A stretch of DNA of 64,000 bases from Streptomyces sp. D2-8 (GTDB lineage: Bacteria; Actinomycetota; Actinomycetes; Streptomycetales; Streptomycetaceae). Numbering within the stretch: the stretch's first letter is position 1; each line of letters starts with the position of its first letter. Position numbers and translations under genes: made by a program. Below, piece after piece: positions 40,017-48,419 of this stretch. The notes under the pieces are model-generated. The model saw only the letters and a program-made list of their open reading frames with translations. It had not been told where the DNA came from and did no database searches. Location of the stretch: assembly GCF_023184515.1 (NCBI RefSeq), contig NZ_JAAHBP010000018.1, positions 62,001-126,000 on the forward strand, written 5' to 3'.

Positions 40017-42311
40017 ATGACCCGCGAAGCGCCTGCCGAGGACCCCGGTGACTCCCGTCTGCGGGTGGGCCCGCCGAAGGACCACGCCGCGGGCCTTCCC
40101 GCGGTCACGTCCTCGCTGCGCCACGCCCACGCGCAGATGGGCGTCCGCCGCAGCCTGCTGACGCTGCTGAGCGTCAACCAGAAGACGGGATTCGACTGCC
40201 CGGGCTGCGCCTGGCCCGAGCCCGGGCACCGGCACCGTGCCGAGTTCTGCGAGAACGGCGCCAAAGCGGTGGCCGAGGAGGCTACCCTGCGCCGGGTCGG
40301 CCCCGGCTTCTTCGCCGCGCACACCCTGGCGGAGCTGGCCGGACGCAGCGACTACTGGCTCGGTCAGCAGGGCCGCCTCACCCACCCCATGTACCGCCCC
40401 GCGGACGGCGACCGGTACCGGCCGATCTCCTGGGACGAGGCGTTCGCCGTCATCGCCCGGGAGCTGGGTGCTCTCGACTCACCCGACCAGGCCGCCTTCT
40501 ACACCTCCGGCCGGGCGAGCAACGAGGCGGCCTTCCTCTACCAGCTGTTCGTCCGGCTCCTCGGCACCAACAACCTGCCGGACTGCTCCAACATGTGCCA
40601 CGAGTCGAGCGGCTCCGCCCTGACCGAGACCATCGGCATCGGCAAGGGCAGCGTCCGGCTGGAGGACCTGTACGAGGCCGACCTGATCCTCGTCGTCGGG
40701 CAGAACCCGGGCACCAACCACCCCCGGATGCTCTCGGCACTCGAGACCGCCAAGGATCGGGGGGCCCGGGTCATCTCGGTCAACCCCCTCCCCGAAGCGG
40801 GCCTGTTGCGCTTCAAGAACCCCCAGCGGCCCTCCGGAGTGCTGGGCGCAGGAACTCAACTCTCCGACCTCTTCCTGCAGATCAGGCTCGGCGGCGACCA
40901 GGCCCTCTTCCAGGCCTTCAACCGCATGCTCCTGGAGGCGGAGGACGACACTCCCGGCACGGTCCTCGACCATGACTTCATCACCGCGCACACCCATGGC
41001 TTCGAGGAGTTCGCCGACCAGGCCCGCAAGACATCCTGGGACGACGTCCTGGAGGCGACCGGGCTGTCGCAGCGGGAGATCAGGGAGGCGTTCCAGGAGG
41101 TGCTGTCCGCCCGGAAGATCGTCGTGTGCTGGGCCATGGGCCTCACCCAGCACCGCCACTCCGTGCCGACCATCCGCGAGGTCGTCAACTTCCTGCTGCT
41201 GCGCGGCAACCTCGGACGCCCCGGCGCCGGGCTCTGCCCCGTGCGCGGGCACTCCAACGTCCAGGGCGACCGGACCATGGGCATCCACGAGAAGCCGGAC
41301 GCCGCCTTCCTCGACGCGCTCGGCACGGAGTTCGGCTTCGTGCCGCCGCGCCATCACGGCCACGACGCGGTGGAGACCATCCGGGCCATGCGGGACGGCC
41401 AGGTACGGGTCTTCGTCGCGCTCGGCGGCAACTTCGTCTCCGCCGCCCCGGACACCGACGTCACCGAGCGAGCTCTGCGCACCTGTGAGCTCACGGTGCA
41501 GATCTCCACCAAGCTCAACCGGTCCCACGCGGTGACCGGCCGACAGGCGCTCATCCTGCCCTGCCTGGGCCGCACCGAAGCCGATCTGCGGCCCGGCGGG
41601 GAGCAACGGGTGACGGTGGAGGACTCCATGGGCCTGGTGCACTTCTCGCGTGGCCGGCTGGCGCCCGCCTCGGACGTCTTGCTGAGTGAGGTCGCGATCA
41701 TCTGCCGGATGGCGAACGAGGCCCTCGGCAGCGGCGGCCCGCAGGTGCCCTGGGCCGACTTCGAGGCGGACTACGACCGCATCCGGGACAGGATCGCCCG
41801 GGTGATCCCCGGCTTCGAGGACTTCAACGGCCGGGTGCGCCGGCCGGGCGGCTTCGCCCTGCCCCACCCGCCACGCGACGAGAGGCGCTTCCCCACCAGG
41901 ACAGGACTGGCCAACTTCACCGTCAACCCTCTGGATGTGCTGCGCGTCCCGCAGGGTCGGCTACTCCTCCAGACCCTCCGTTCGCACGACCAGTACAACA
42001 CCACCATCTACGGCCTGGACGACCGCTACCGGGGCATCCACCAGGGCCGCAGAGTGCTCTTCGTCCACCCGGACGACCTCGCCGCGCACGGCCTGACCGA
42101 GGGCGATCCGGTCGACGTCGTCAGCGAGTTCTCCGACGGGGTCGAGCGCCGGGCACCGGCCTTCCGAACCGTCGCCTATCCCACCCCGCGCGGCTGCTGC
42201 GCCGCCTACTTCCCCGAGACCAACGTCCTCGTACCGCTGGACTCCACCGCGGAGGTCAGCAACACGCCGACGTCCAAGTCCATCGTGGTCCGGCTGGAAC
42301 CGGCGCGCTGA
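40017..42311 (+). CDS. fdhF: FdhF/YdeP-type molybdopterin oxidoreductase (probable formate dehydrogenase)
   Basis: 764 residues from ATG 40017 (GCGGAG upstream), 3 bp after gbcA copy 2. A cysteine cluster FDCPGCAWPEPGHRH lies near the N-terminus. Molybdopterin-binding segments include DQAAFYTSGRASNEAAFLYQ, DCSNMCHESSG, LILVVGQNPGTNHPRM, VCWAMGLTQHRHSV, GHSNVQGDRTMGIHE and the C-terminal TSKSIVVRLE. It belongs to the cytoplasmic FdhF/YdeP family, which includes the alpha subunit of formate dehydrogenases and uncharacterised members. Oxidation of formate from PurU or the mycothiol route is the context-based inference. A maturation gene fdhD exists next door only as a fragment. Confidence 0.85.
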   Translation: MTREAPAEDPGDSRLRVGPPKDHAAGLPAVTSSLRHAHAQMGVRRSLLTLLSVNQKTGFDCPGCAWPEPGHRHRAEFCENGAKAVAEEATLRRVGPGFFAAHTLAELAGRSDYWLGQQGRLTHPMYRPADGDRYRPISWDEAFAVIARELGALDSPDQAAFYTSGRASNEAAFLYQLFVRLLGTNNLPDCSNMCHESSGSALTETIGIGKGSVRLEDLYEADLILVVGQNPGTNHPRMLSALETAKDRGARVISVNPLPEAGLLRFKNPQRPSGVLGAGTQLSDLFLQIRLGGDQALFQAFNRMLLEAEDDTPGTVLDHDFITAHTHGFEEFADQARKTSWDDVLEATGLSQREIREAFQEVLSARKIVVCWAMGLTQHRHSVPTIREVVNFLLLRGNLGRPGAGLCPVRGHSNVQGDRTMGIHEKPDAAFLDALGTEFGFVPPRHHGHDAVETIRAMRDGQVRVFVALGGNFVSAAPDTDVTERALRTCELTVQISTKLNRSHAVTGRQALILPCLGRTEADLRPGGEQRVTVEDSMGLVHFSRGRLAPASDVLLSEVAIICRMANEALGSGGPQVPWADFEADYDRIRDRIARVIPGFEDFNGRVRRPGGFALPHPPRDERRFPTRTGLANFTVNPLDVLRVPQGRLLLQTLRSHDQYNTTIYGLDDRYRGIHQGRRVLFVHPDDLAAHGLTEGDPVDVVSEFSDGVERRAPAFRTVAYPTPRGCCAAYFPETNVLVPLDSTAEVSNTPTSKSIVVRLEPAR

Positions 42312-42322
42312 CGGCACAGCCG

Positions 42323-42525
42323 TCAGCCGCGCGCCCACGCGGCCTCGCGCATCGCCGCCGCGTACACGTCCGCCGTGGCCGCGGCGGACGTGTCCCAGCC
42401 GGACGACGCGGCGTGCCGGGTGGCGGCGGCGCCCATCCGGGTCCAGAGCGCCGGGTCGTCGACGAAGCGGCGCCTGGGCCCGCGCGTAGTCCGCCGGCCT
42501 GTGCCCCGGCACGAGGACGCCGCTC
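42323..42525 (-). pseudogene. C-terminal remnant of a GT4 glycosyltransferase (MshA-like), frameshifted
   Basis: The reverse strand reads SGVLVPGHRPADYARA, then after a one-base shift near 42475 RRFVDDPALWTRMGAAATRH and AASSGWDTSAAATADVYAAA, ending at TGA 42325-42323. This is the normal tail of actinobacterial GT4 enzymes such as the mycothiol glycosyltransferase MshA. No catalytic domain is present. It is joined to an fdhD fragment through about 60 bp of unassigned sequence. Confidence 0.6.
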
Positions 42526-42589
42526 ACCGCTCTCGCGCCCGCGCAGCACACGATGTTCGTCAGCTCCTCCACCCGGCCGAGGATCGCGA

Positions 42590-42713
42590 GGGGCTTTCCG
42601 TTCAGCCGGATCTCCAGCGGCTCCTCCGCCACCAGGGTGTCCGGCCGGCTGCCCACCGCCCCGTCCCGGATGCGCAGGACGCGTCGTCGTTCGGTGACCC
42701 GTCCCCCGCACAC
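42590..42713 (-). pseudogene. N-terminal remnant of fdhD (formate dehydrogenase sulfurtransferase)
   Basis: From GTG 42713 the reverse strand reads GRVTERRRVLRIRDGAV, then DTLVAEEPLEIRLNGKPLAI, the usual first 45 residues of actinobacterial FdhD. The rest, including the catalytic cysteine loop, is missing and replaced by the glycosyltransferase tail. FdhD inserts the sulfido ligand of the molybdenum cofactor into formate dehydrogenase, so its loss beside fdhF matters. An intact copy elsewhere in the genome is possible. Confidence 0.65.
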
Positions 42714-42738
42714 TCCCCAGAACCCGGCTGCCGCGTCG

Positions 42739-44121
42739 TCAGCACTCGATGACGTTGACCGCGAGCCCGCCGCGGGCCGTCTCCTTGTACTTGACCTTCA
42801 TGTCGGCGCCCGTCTCCTTCATGGTCTTGATGACCTTGTCCAGTGAGACGTGGTGGCGGCCGTCGCCCCGCAGGGCCATCCGGGCCGCGGTGACGGCCTT
42901 GACCGCAGCCATGCCGTTGCGCTCGATGCACGGGATCTGCACCAGGCCGCCGACCGGGTCGCAGGTCAGGCCCAGATTGTGTTCCATACCGATCTCGGCG
43001 GCGTTCTCCACTTGTTCGGGCGAGCCGCCGAACACCTCCGCGAGTCCGCCCGCGGCCATGGAACAGGCGGCGCCGACCTCGCCCTGGCAGCCGACCTCGG
43101 CGCCCGAGATCGAGGCGTTCTCCTTGAACAGCAGGCCGATGGCACCGGCCGCCAGCAGGAACCGGACCACGGCGTCGTCGTCGGCTCCGTGCACGAAGTT
43201 GACGTAGTAGTGCAGGACCGCCGGGATGATGCCGGCCGCGCCGTTCGTCGGGGCGGTGACCACCCGGCCGCCGGCCGCGTTCTCCTCGTTGACCGCCATG
43301 GCGTAGAGGGTCACCCACTCCAACGCCCGTCCCGCCGGGTCGCCCTCGGCCCGCAGCGCCTTGGCCACGGCGGTGGCCCGGCGGCGGACCCTGAGCCCGC
43401 CCGGCAGGATCCCCTCACAGGACAGGCCGCGTGCCACGCACTCCCGCATCACCCGCCAGATCTCCAGCAGCCCCGCGCGGATCTCCTCCTCGGTCCGCCA
43501 GGCCAGCTCGTTCTCCAGCATCAGCGCCGAGATCGACAGACCCGTCTCCCGGGTCAGGCGCAGCAGCTCGTCGCCGCTGCCGAACGGGTACTTCACCACC
43601 GTGTCGTCGACCTTGACCCGGTCCGCGCCGGCGGCCTCCTCGTCGACGACGAACCCGCCGCCGACCGAGTAGTAGGTGGCCTCCAGCAAGGGCAGCCCCT
43701 CGCCGTCGTACGCGAACAGCCTCATGCCGTTCGCGTGGTACGGCAGGGAACGGCGGCGGTGCAGGACCAACTGCCTGTCCGTGTCGAAGGGGATCTCGTG
43801 GGTGTCGCCGAGCTCGCAGCCCAGCAGACGCAGTCGGCCCGTCGACCTGATCCGCTCCACGTCCCGTTCGGCCACGCCGACGTCCACCGTGTGCGGCTCG
43901 TGGCCCTCCAGACCGAGCAGGACGGCCTTGGGGGTGCCGTGACCGTGCCCGGTGGCCCCCAGGGAGCCGAAGAGCTCGGCCCGTACCGACGCCGTCCGCG
44001 CGAGCAGATTCTCGTTCTCCAGCCTGCCGGTGAACATGCGGGCGGCCCGCATGGGACCGACCGTGTGCGAACTGGACGGGCCTATGCCGACGGAGAAGAG
44101 GTCGAAGACGGAGATGGCCAC
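42739..44121 (-). CDS. sdaA: L-serine ammonia-lyase (iron-sulfur serine dehydratase)
   Basis: 460 residues from GTG 44121-44119 (AAGGGAG 8 bp upstream). SVFDLFSVGIGPSSSHTVGP is the N-terminal signature; GATGHGHGTPKAVLLGLEG, VTAPTNGAAGIIPAVLHYY, SISGAEVGCQGEVGAACSMA and LTCDPVGGLVQIPCIERN carry the [4Fe-4S] cysteines. It turns serine into pyruvate and ammonia, the exit of the betaine-glycine-serine route into central metabolism. Its own promoter carries the pathway operator, so it is a regulon member rather than a housekeeping gene. Confidence 0.95.
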   Translation of the reverse strand: MAISVFDLFSVGIGPSSSHTVGPMRAARMFTGRLENENLLARTASVRAELFGSLGATGHGHGTPKAVLLGLEGHEPHTVDVGVAERDVERIRSTGRLRLLGCELGDTHEIPFDTDRQLVLHRRRSLPYHANGMRLFAYDGEGLPLLEATYYSVGGGFVVDEEAAGADRVKVDDTVVKYPFGSGDELLRLTRETGLSISALMLENELAWRTEEEIRAGLLEIWRVMRECVARGLSCEGILPGGLRVRRRATAVAKALRAEGDPAGRALEWVTLYAMAVNEENAAGGRVVTAPTNGAAGIIPAVLHYYVNFVHGADDDAVVRFLLAAGAIGLLFKENASISGAEVGCQGEVGAACSMAAGGLAEVFGGSPEQVENAAEIGMEHNLGLTCDPVGGLVQIPCIERNGMAAVKAVTAARMALRGDGRHHVSLDKVIKTMKETGADMKVKYKETARGGLAVNVIEC

Positions 44122-44192
44122 GAGCGGGCTCCCTTGTCTGCACGTGGGTGTGGCGGGAGGTGCGAGCGAAACCTCTCGACCGCGGACGCCAG

Positions 44193-44257
44193 GTTTCTGA
44201 TTAAGCAACCAGCATCTCTATGCGCAACAGCCTTTCTCCTGTGTTCCAGGTTGTCAA
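44193..44257 (-). promoter_or_regulatory. sdaA promoter with 36-bp tandem operator
   Basis: Reverse strand: -35 TTGACA (44257-44252), spacer 17, -10 AAGGCT (44234-44229), operator directly at 44228-44193. Plus-strand reading is GTTTC-N7-GCAAC, 2 bp, GCATC-N7-GCAAC. It lies 71 bp before the sdaA GTG. This is the last copy of the element in the window. Confidence 0.76.
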
Positions 44258-44317
44258 GACGCCCGCCGCGCGAGCTGGTGCTTGCCGCCTCTTGACGTGT
44301 TGCGCGTCACATCAGGC

Positions 44318-45571
44318 CGCGACGAACGCCTGGGCTGGACGGGGGACATCAGCCTGTTCGCGCCGACGGCCAACTACCTGGTCGACACTCGTGCGTTCCT
44401 GTCCCACTGGATGGCCGACGTCCGCAACTCCGAGTACGCCAGCGGCGACCTGCCGGCGGTCGTACCGAGTCCGAAGGGCGAGTTCGGCGACAGCGGTGTC
44501 GGCTGGTCCGACGTGATGATCACCGTGCCGTACTCCGTGTGGCGCTCCTATGACGACACCCGCATCCTGCGGGAGAACTACCCCGCCATGCAGAAGTTCT
44601 TCCAGTTCGTGCGCGACAGTGCCGGACCGGACCTGCTCGAGCCGGGCCGCACCACCTTCTTCACCAACGACTGGCTGCACCTGGACGATCCGACCGAGCA
44701 GGGCATCCTCGGCACCGCCTACTACGCCGGGAACGCCCGCATGATGGCCGAGGTGGCCGAGGCCCTGGGAGACGAAACGGCGGCATCCGACTACAGCAAG
44801 CTCTCCGCCGACGTCCGCGACGCCTTCACCAGGGCCTACGTCGCAGCCGACGGCACGGTCAAGCGCAACTCGCAGACCGGATACGCGCTCGCCCTCGGCA
44901 TGGACCTGATCTCGGATCAGGCATTGGTCGAGAAGGTCGGCGAGAAGTTCGTGGCCAAGCTCGCCCTCACCGACTACCACCTGCGGACCGGCTTCATCGG
45001 CACACCGCTGCTGCTGCCCGCGCTGAGCAGGATCGGCCGGGACGACCTGGCCTACAAGATGCTGCTGCACAAGGACTACCCGTCCTGGGGCTACGAGGTC
45101 GCAGGCGGTGCCACCACCATGTGGGAACGCTGGAACTCGATCATGCCCGACGGCAGCTTCGGCCCGGTCGACATGAACTCCTTCAACCACTACGCCTACG
45201 GGGCCGTGGGGGACTGGATGTTCCAGAACATCGGCGGCATCTCGGCGCTCAAGCCCGGCTACCAGCGCTCCCGCATCGCGCCGGTCCCCGGAGGGAACCT
45301 GACGGAGGGCTCCGGAAGCCTCAAGACCGTCTACGGCCTTCTGTCGTCGAAGTGGAGCACCGGCAATGGTCCTGTCGGCCTGAAGGCGACGGTGCCGGTC
45401 AACACCGTCGCGGAGGTCCATGTGCCGGCGCACGGCCGTACGGCGGTCTCCGAGAGCGGCCGGCCGGCCGACGCCGCCAAGGGTGTCCGGTTCCTCAGGA
45501 TGGAAGACGGGGCTGCCGTGTTCGAGGTCGGCTCGGGCTCCTACGACTTCCGCGTCGACACCGACCGCTGA
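44318..45571 (+). pseudogene. 5'-truncated GH78 alpha-L-rhamnosidase
   Basis: Homology begins abruptly at GRDERLGWTGD (44315 on), the catalytic acid motif of the GH78 six-hairpin barrel. It runs through GWSDVMITVPYSVWRSY, NDWLHLDDPT, LTDYHLRTGFIGTPLLLPAL, GATTMWERWNS, FNHYAYGAVGDWMFQNIGG and the C-terminal beta-sandwich to TGA 45571. About 418 residues remain of a normal 900-1100; the N-terminal carbohydrate-binding domains and first barrel helices are gone. An in-frame TTG (44282) or GTG (44297) could start a product, but the upstream sequence is the sdaA promoter region. The break marks the right edge of the betaine block. Confidence 0.8.
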
Positions 45572-45602
45572 CCTGCCGTATGGAAAAGGGGCTGTGGCTG
45601 AC

Positions 45603-45622
45603 GGCCCGGGTCGCCCCGGGCC
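45603..45622 (+). terminator. Hairpin after the GH78 remnant
   Basis: GGCCCGGG-TCGC-CCCGGGCC, perfect 8-bp stem 31 bp after the stop codon. A second GC-rich inverted repeat follows at about 45633-45646. Confidence 0.55.
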
Positions 45623-45740
45623 AGGCACCTCCGAGCCCGGCCCGGGCTACCTCCGGTGACGAGGAAGGCGTCACCGTGAGGAACCCGTCGTCAGGGGCCG
45701 GGCCGGGCGGTATCACGGCCTCGACGAGTGCCCGTGGCAC

Positions 45741-46241
45741 TCACACAGCGCGTTCCATGCACACCAGTTGATCCCGCGCGTCCCATGACTCGGTGACGGT
45801 GAAGCCGAGCCGCTCGTACAGGTCAATGGCCCCGGTTCGCCATCTCCAGACCGACAGTCGCACGGTGCCCACGCCGTTCTCCGCGGCATGTGCCAGCGCG
45901 GCACCGAGCAGGCCGGACGCGACTCCCCGGCCCCGGAATGCCGGGTCCGTCCAGAGTCGCTTGACCTCCGACCGCCCTTCCGCAGGGGCGGTCATCACCA
46001 CACAGCCCACAGCGGCGTCCTCGCTCACGGCGACCAGCACGACATCGTGGGCAAACGCGGTTCTCGGGTCGGAGATCTCCGCCCGGTAGCGGCCCGGCAC
46101 CGCGTCCACATCGGCAACGGCCGCGCCTTTCTCGGCCTCCGTCCGCAGGTGGTAGGCCGCCAGCAACGCGGCCAGGCCGTCCTCGCCGGAAGCGGCCCGG
46201 CCCGGCCAGCGGACGATGGCGAGGTCACCTCGATCAGTCAT
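45741..46241 (-). CDS. GNAT-family N-acetyltransferase
   Basis: 166 residues from ATG 46241-46239 (an ATG at 46256 is an alternative; neither has a good ribosome binding site). The GNAT core is VVLVAVSEDAAVGCVVMTAP, EVKRLWTDPAFRGRGVASGL (acetyl-CoA loop RGRGVA), LLGAALAHAAENG and AIDLYERLGFT. The N-terminal EAEKGAAVADVDAVPGRYRA region is typical of a Streptomyces subgroup. The substrate is unknown. Confidence 0.85.
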   Translation of the reverse strand: MTDRGDLAIVRWPGRAASGEDGLAALLAAYHLRTEAEKGAAVADVDAVPGRYRAEISDPRTAFAHDVVLVAVSEDAAVGCVVMTAPAEGRSEVKRLWTDPAFRGRGVASGLLGAALAHAAENGVGTVRLSVWRWRTGAIDLYERLGFTVTESWDARDQLVCMERAV

Positions 46242-46329
46242 GGCGCCCAGCATCACACGACAGAAGCCGCAGGCGGTTCCCGCCGGATGAGGTCGCCCGC
46301 CCCGAGCGGGGGGACCCGGTGAGGCCGGC

Positions 46330-47271
46330 CTACTTGCTCTGCACCTTCCCCAGCGGGTCGGGGTCTTCCTCCAGCGCGGTGGCCGCCGCCTTCCAGCCGG
46401 TGTCCCCGGGGTAGAGGGCGCTGCGCAGGTAGGCCGTGGTGAGCTGCTGGATCAGGGCGACGCGTGCGGGACTCTCGTCGGTCGTCTCGGCGACCTCGTA
46501 TCCGGGGATCCCGCCGAGCGAGTGCTCCGCCCCGAACAGCGTGAGCAGGCTCTTGTTCCCCGGGCTGTAGGTGTAGGGGTCGATGAACCAGTCGGGTCCG
46601 CGAGTGGACAGGTGGGACTGGTCGTTGTCCCCGGCGACGATGAGGGCCGGTGTGGTCATGGAGTCGAAGGACGGCTTCAGGAAGGGGAGGTGCTCGGCGG
46701 CGAACGGGGTCAGGTCGTCGCCGAGTCCGGTCAGGGCGAGCAGCACACCCGCCTTGATGCGGGGGTCGGACATGTCCTCGCCCGGCACACCGTCGGAGTC
46801 GAGGACACGCGCGCCCAGCAGCGTGCTCACCGTCTGGGCTCCCCAGGAGTGGCCGGCCGCGGCGACGCGATCGCGGTCGAGGCGCCCGGCGAGGCCCGGC
46901 ACGGAGGCTTCCAGGGTGTCGAGTCCATCGAGCACGCGCTTCACGTCCTCGATGCGGAAGCGCCAGATCCGCGGGGTGCGGGTGTCCTCGGCGGGAAGGC
47001 CGAGTGTCCTGGAGTCGAGGTGGGTGGGCTGGACGACCACGAAGCCGTGGGCGGCCCAGAAGTCCGCCAGCGGGGCGTAGCCGTTCATCGACCAGCCGAA
47101 GCCGTGCGAGAAGACGAGGACGGGCAGATCACCGCCGGTGGCGGGGGCCGACACCCGGACCTGAAGGTCCTCGCCGCGGCCCGGGGCGGGCAGAACGACT
47201 GGCTTGGCGGATATCACCACGGTGGGCGTACCTGCGGTCCTCTGTGCGGTCGTCGTATTCGAGTCGGACAT
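46330..47271 (-). CDS. Alpha/beta-hydrolase (chlorophyllase/PAF-acetylhydrolase-like esterase)
   Basis: 313 residues from ATG 47271-47269. The oxyanion region is LPVLVFSHGFGWSMNGYAPL, the nucleophile elbow AAAGHSWGAQTVS, the acid near LIVAGDNDQSH and the histidine in FGAEHSLGG. There is no signal peptide, so it is cytoplasmic. It is divergent from a TetR gene that probably represses it; the palindromes at 47475-47517 lie between the two. Substrate unknown, ester or lactone hydrolysis likely. Confidence 0.85.
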   Translation of the reverse strand: MSDSNTTTAQRTAGTPTVVISAKPVVLPAPGRGEDLQVRVSAPATGGDLPVLVFSHGFGWSMNGYAPLADFWAAHGFVVVQPTHLDSRTLGLPAEDTRTPRIWRFRIEDVKRVLDGLDTLEASVPGLAGRLDRDRVAAAGHSWGAQTVSTLLGARVLDSDGVPGEDMSDPRIKAGVLLALTGLGDDLTPFAAEHLPFLKPSFDSMTTPALIVAGDNDQSHLSTRGPDWFIDPYTYSPGNKSLLTLFGAEHSLGGIPGYEVAETTDESPARVALIQQLTTAYLRSALYPGDTGWKAAATALEEDPDPLGKVQSK

Positions 47272-47474
47272 GGAAGTGCCTTCCGTTCGGTTCTACGCGG
47301 TCTTGGTGCGGCTGGGCGGGCGGTCGGCGGCCCGGCCGGGTCAGGCGCAGGGGGGTGTCTCCAGGCGCGGTCCGGCAACGTCGGGTGACGACTGAGGCTT
47401 GCTCTTCCGTCCAGCTGAGGTGTGGTCGCGGCAACGGCCTGGCCGACCGTCCCCCGGTCTGCCATCATGAGCTA

Positions 47475-47517
47475 AACGGAGCCTCGTTCCGCTTACGATA
47501 CGGAACGTTGTTCCGTT
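47475..47517. promoter_or_regulatory. Divergent operator region between hydrolase and TetR genes
   Basis: A perfect palindrome ACGGAAC-GTT-GTTCCGT lies at 47501-47517. A second, imperfect copy (ACGGAG-CCTC-GTTCCGC) lies at 47476-47492, about 25 bp away. The AT-richer TTACGATA between them may be a -10. A TetR dimer pair on these sites would control both genes. Confidence 0.65.
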
Positions 47518-47548
47518 TTGCAACATCACGGAAAGGAAGGCTGTCGCA

Positions 47549-48136
47549 GTGAACGGCAACGACGAGAGCGCGGGAAGCCCGGCCAAGTCCAAGCGCAAGG
47601 ACGCCCGGCGCAACCAGCAGGTCCTGCTGGACGCGGCCGCCACGGTCTTCGTCACCTCGGGCGTGGAAGCACCGGTACGCGACATCGCGGCCGAGGCCGG
47701 TGTCGGGGTGGGCACGATCTACCGCCACTTCCCCACCCGGGCGGACCTCGTCATCGCCGTCTACCGCCACCAGGTCGACGCCTGCGCCGAAGCCGGTCCG
47801 GCCCTGCTGGCGTCCAGCCCGACCCCTCACGCCGCCCTGGGGAGGTGGGTCGACCTCTTCGTCGACTTCCTGGTCACCAAGCACGGCCTGGCCGCCGCGA
47901 TGCAGGGGGACAGCGCAGGGTTCGAGACGCTGCACGCCTACTTCCTCGACCGACTCCTGCCGGTGTGCAGCCAGCTCCTCGACGCTGCCGCCGCCTCCGG
48001 CGAGATCCGCTCCGATCTCGGCGCCTACCAACTCATGCGCGGTATCGGAAACCTCTGCGTCGGAGCGGACAGCGACCCCCGCTACGACGCACGCCGACTG
48101 GTCGCGCTTCTCGTCGCCGGACTGCGCCGACCGTAG
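47549..48136 (+). CDS. TetR-family transcriptional regulator
   Basis: 195 residues from GTG 47549 (GGAAAGGAAGG upstream). The N-terminal HTH is RKDARRNQQVLLDAAATVFV, then VRDIAAEAGVGVGTIYRHFP and TRADLVIAVY. The C-terminal ligand domain resembles the group with a conserved RGIGNLCVGADSD. It is divergent from the alpha/beta-hydrolase gene and probably represses it and itself. Confidence 0.92.
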   Translation: MNGNDESAGSPAKSKRKDARRNQQVLLDAAATVFVTSGVEAPVRDIAAEAGVGVGTIYRHFPTRADLVIAVYRHQVDACAEAGPALLASSPTPHAALGRWVDLFVDFLVTKHGLAAAMQGDSAGFETLHAYFLDRLLPVCSQLLDAAAASGEIRSDLGAYQLMRGIGNLCVGADSDPRYDARRLVALLVAGLRRP

Positions 48137-48419
48137 CCCGCTGCCCCGTCAGCCGCCCATCGGTCCCTCCGTTCTGCGACGGGCTCGAGCCCGGGCGGCG
48201 ATGCCTCGTGCACCGCCGCCCGCGGCTGCTCCGAACAGCCGACCATGTCGCCCGGCAGGACGGCAGCCCACTGAGGTGCCCGCCGCCGCCCGTACCCGGA
48301 CACGCCGGCATCGCGAAGCAGGCGGGTGAAGCCTGAGCCGCCGTCAGCTTCCGGGGGCATGCATGAGGATCTCCGCCGTATCCGGCTGGGTCGGCGGCAT
48401 CGACGCGCTGGAGGCGAGA

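Noticed and set aside
38469..40385. 638-codon reverse open frame across gbcA copy 2
   Set aside because: Antisense shadow; it resembles the shadow over copy 1 only because the two gbcA genes are paralogs.
44299..44316. GTTGCG near the GH78 remnant as a further pathway operator
   Set aside because: The right arm 7 bp later does not read GCAAC or a close variant and no partner lies 19 bp away.
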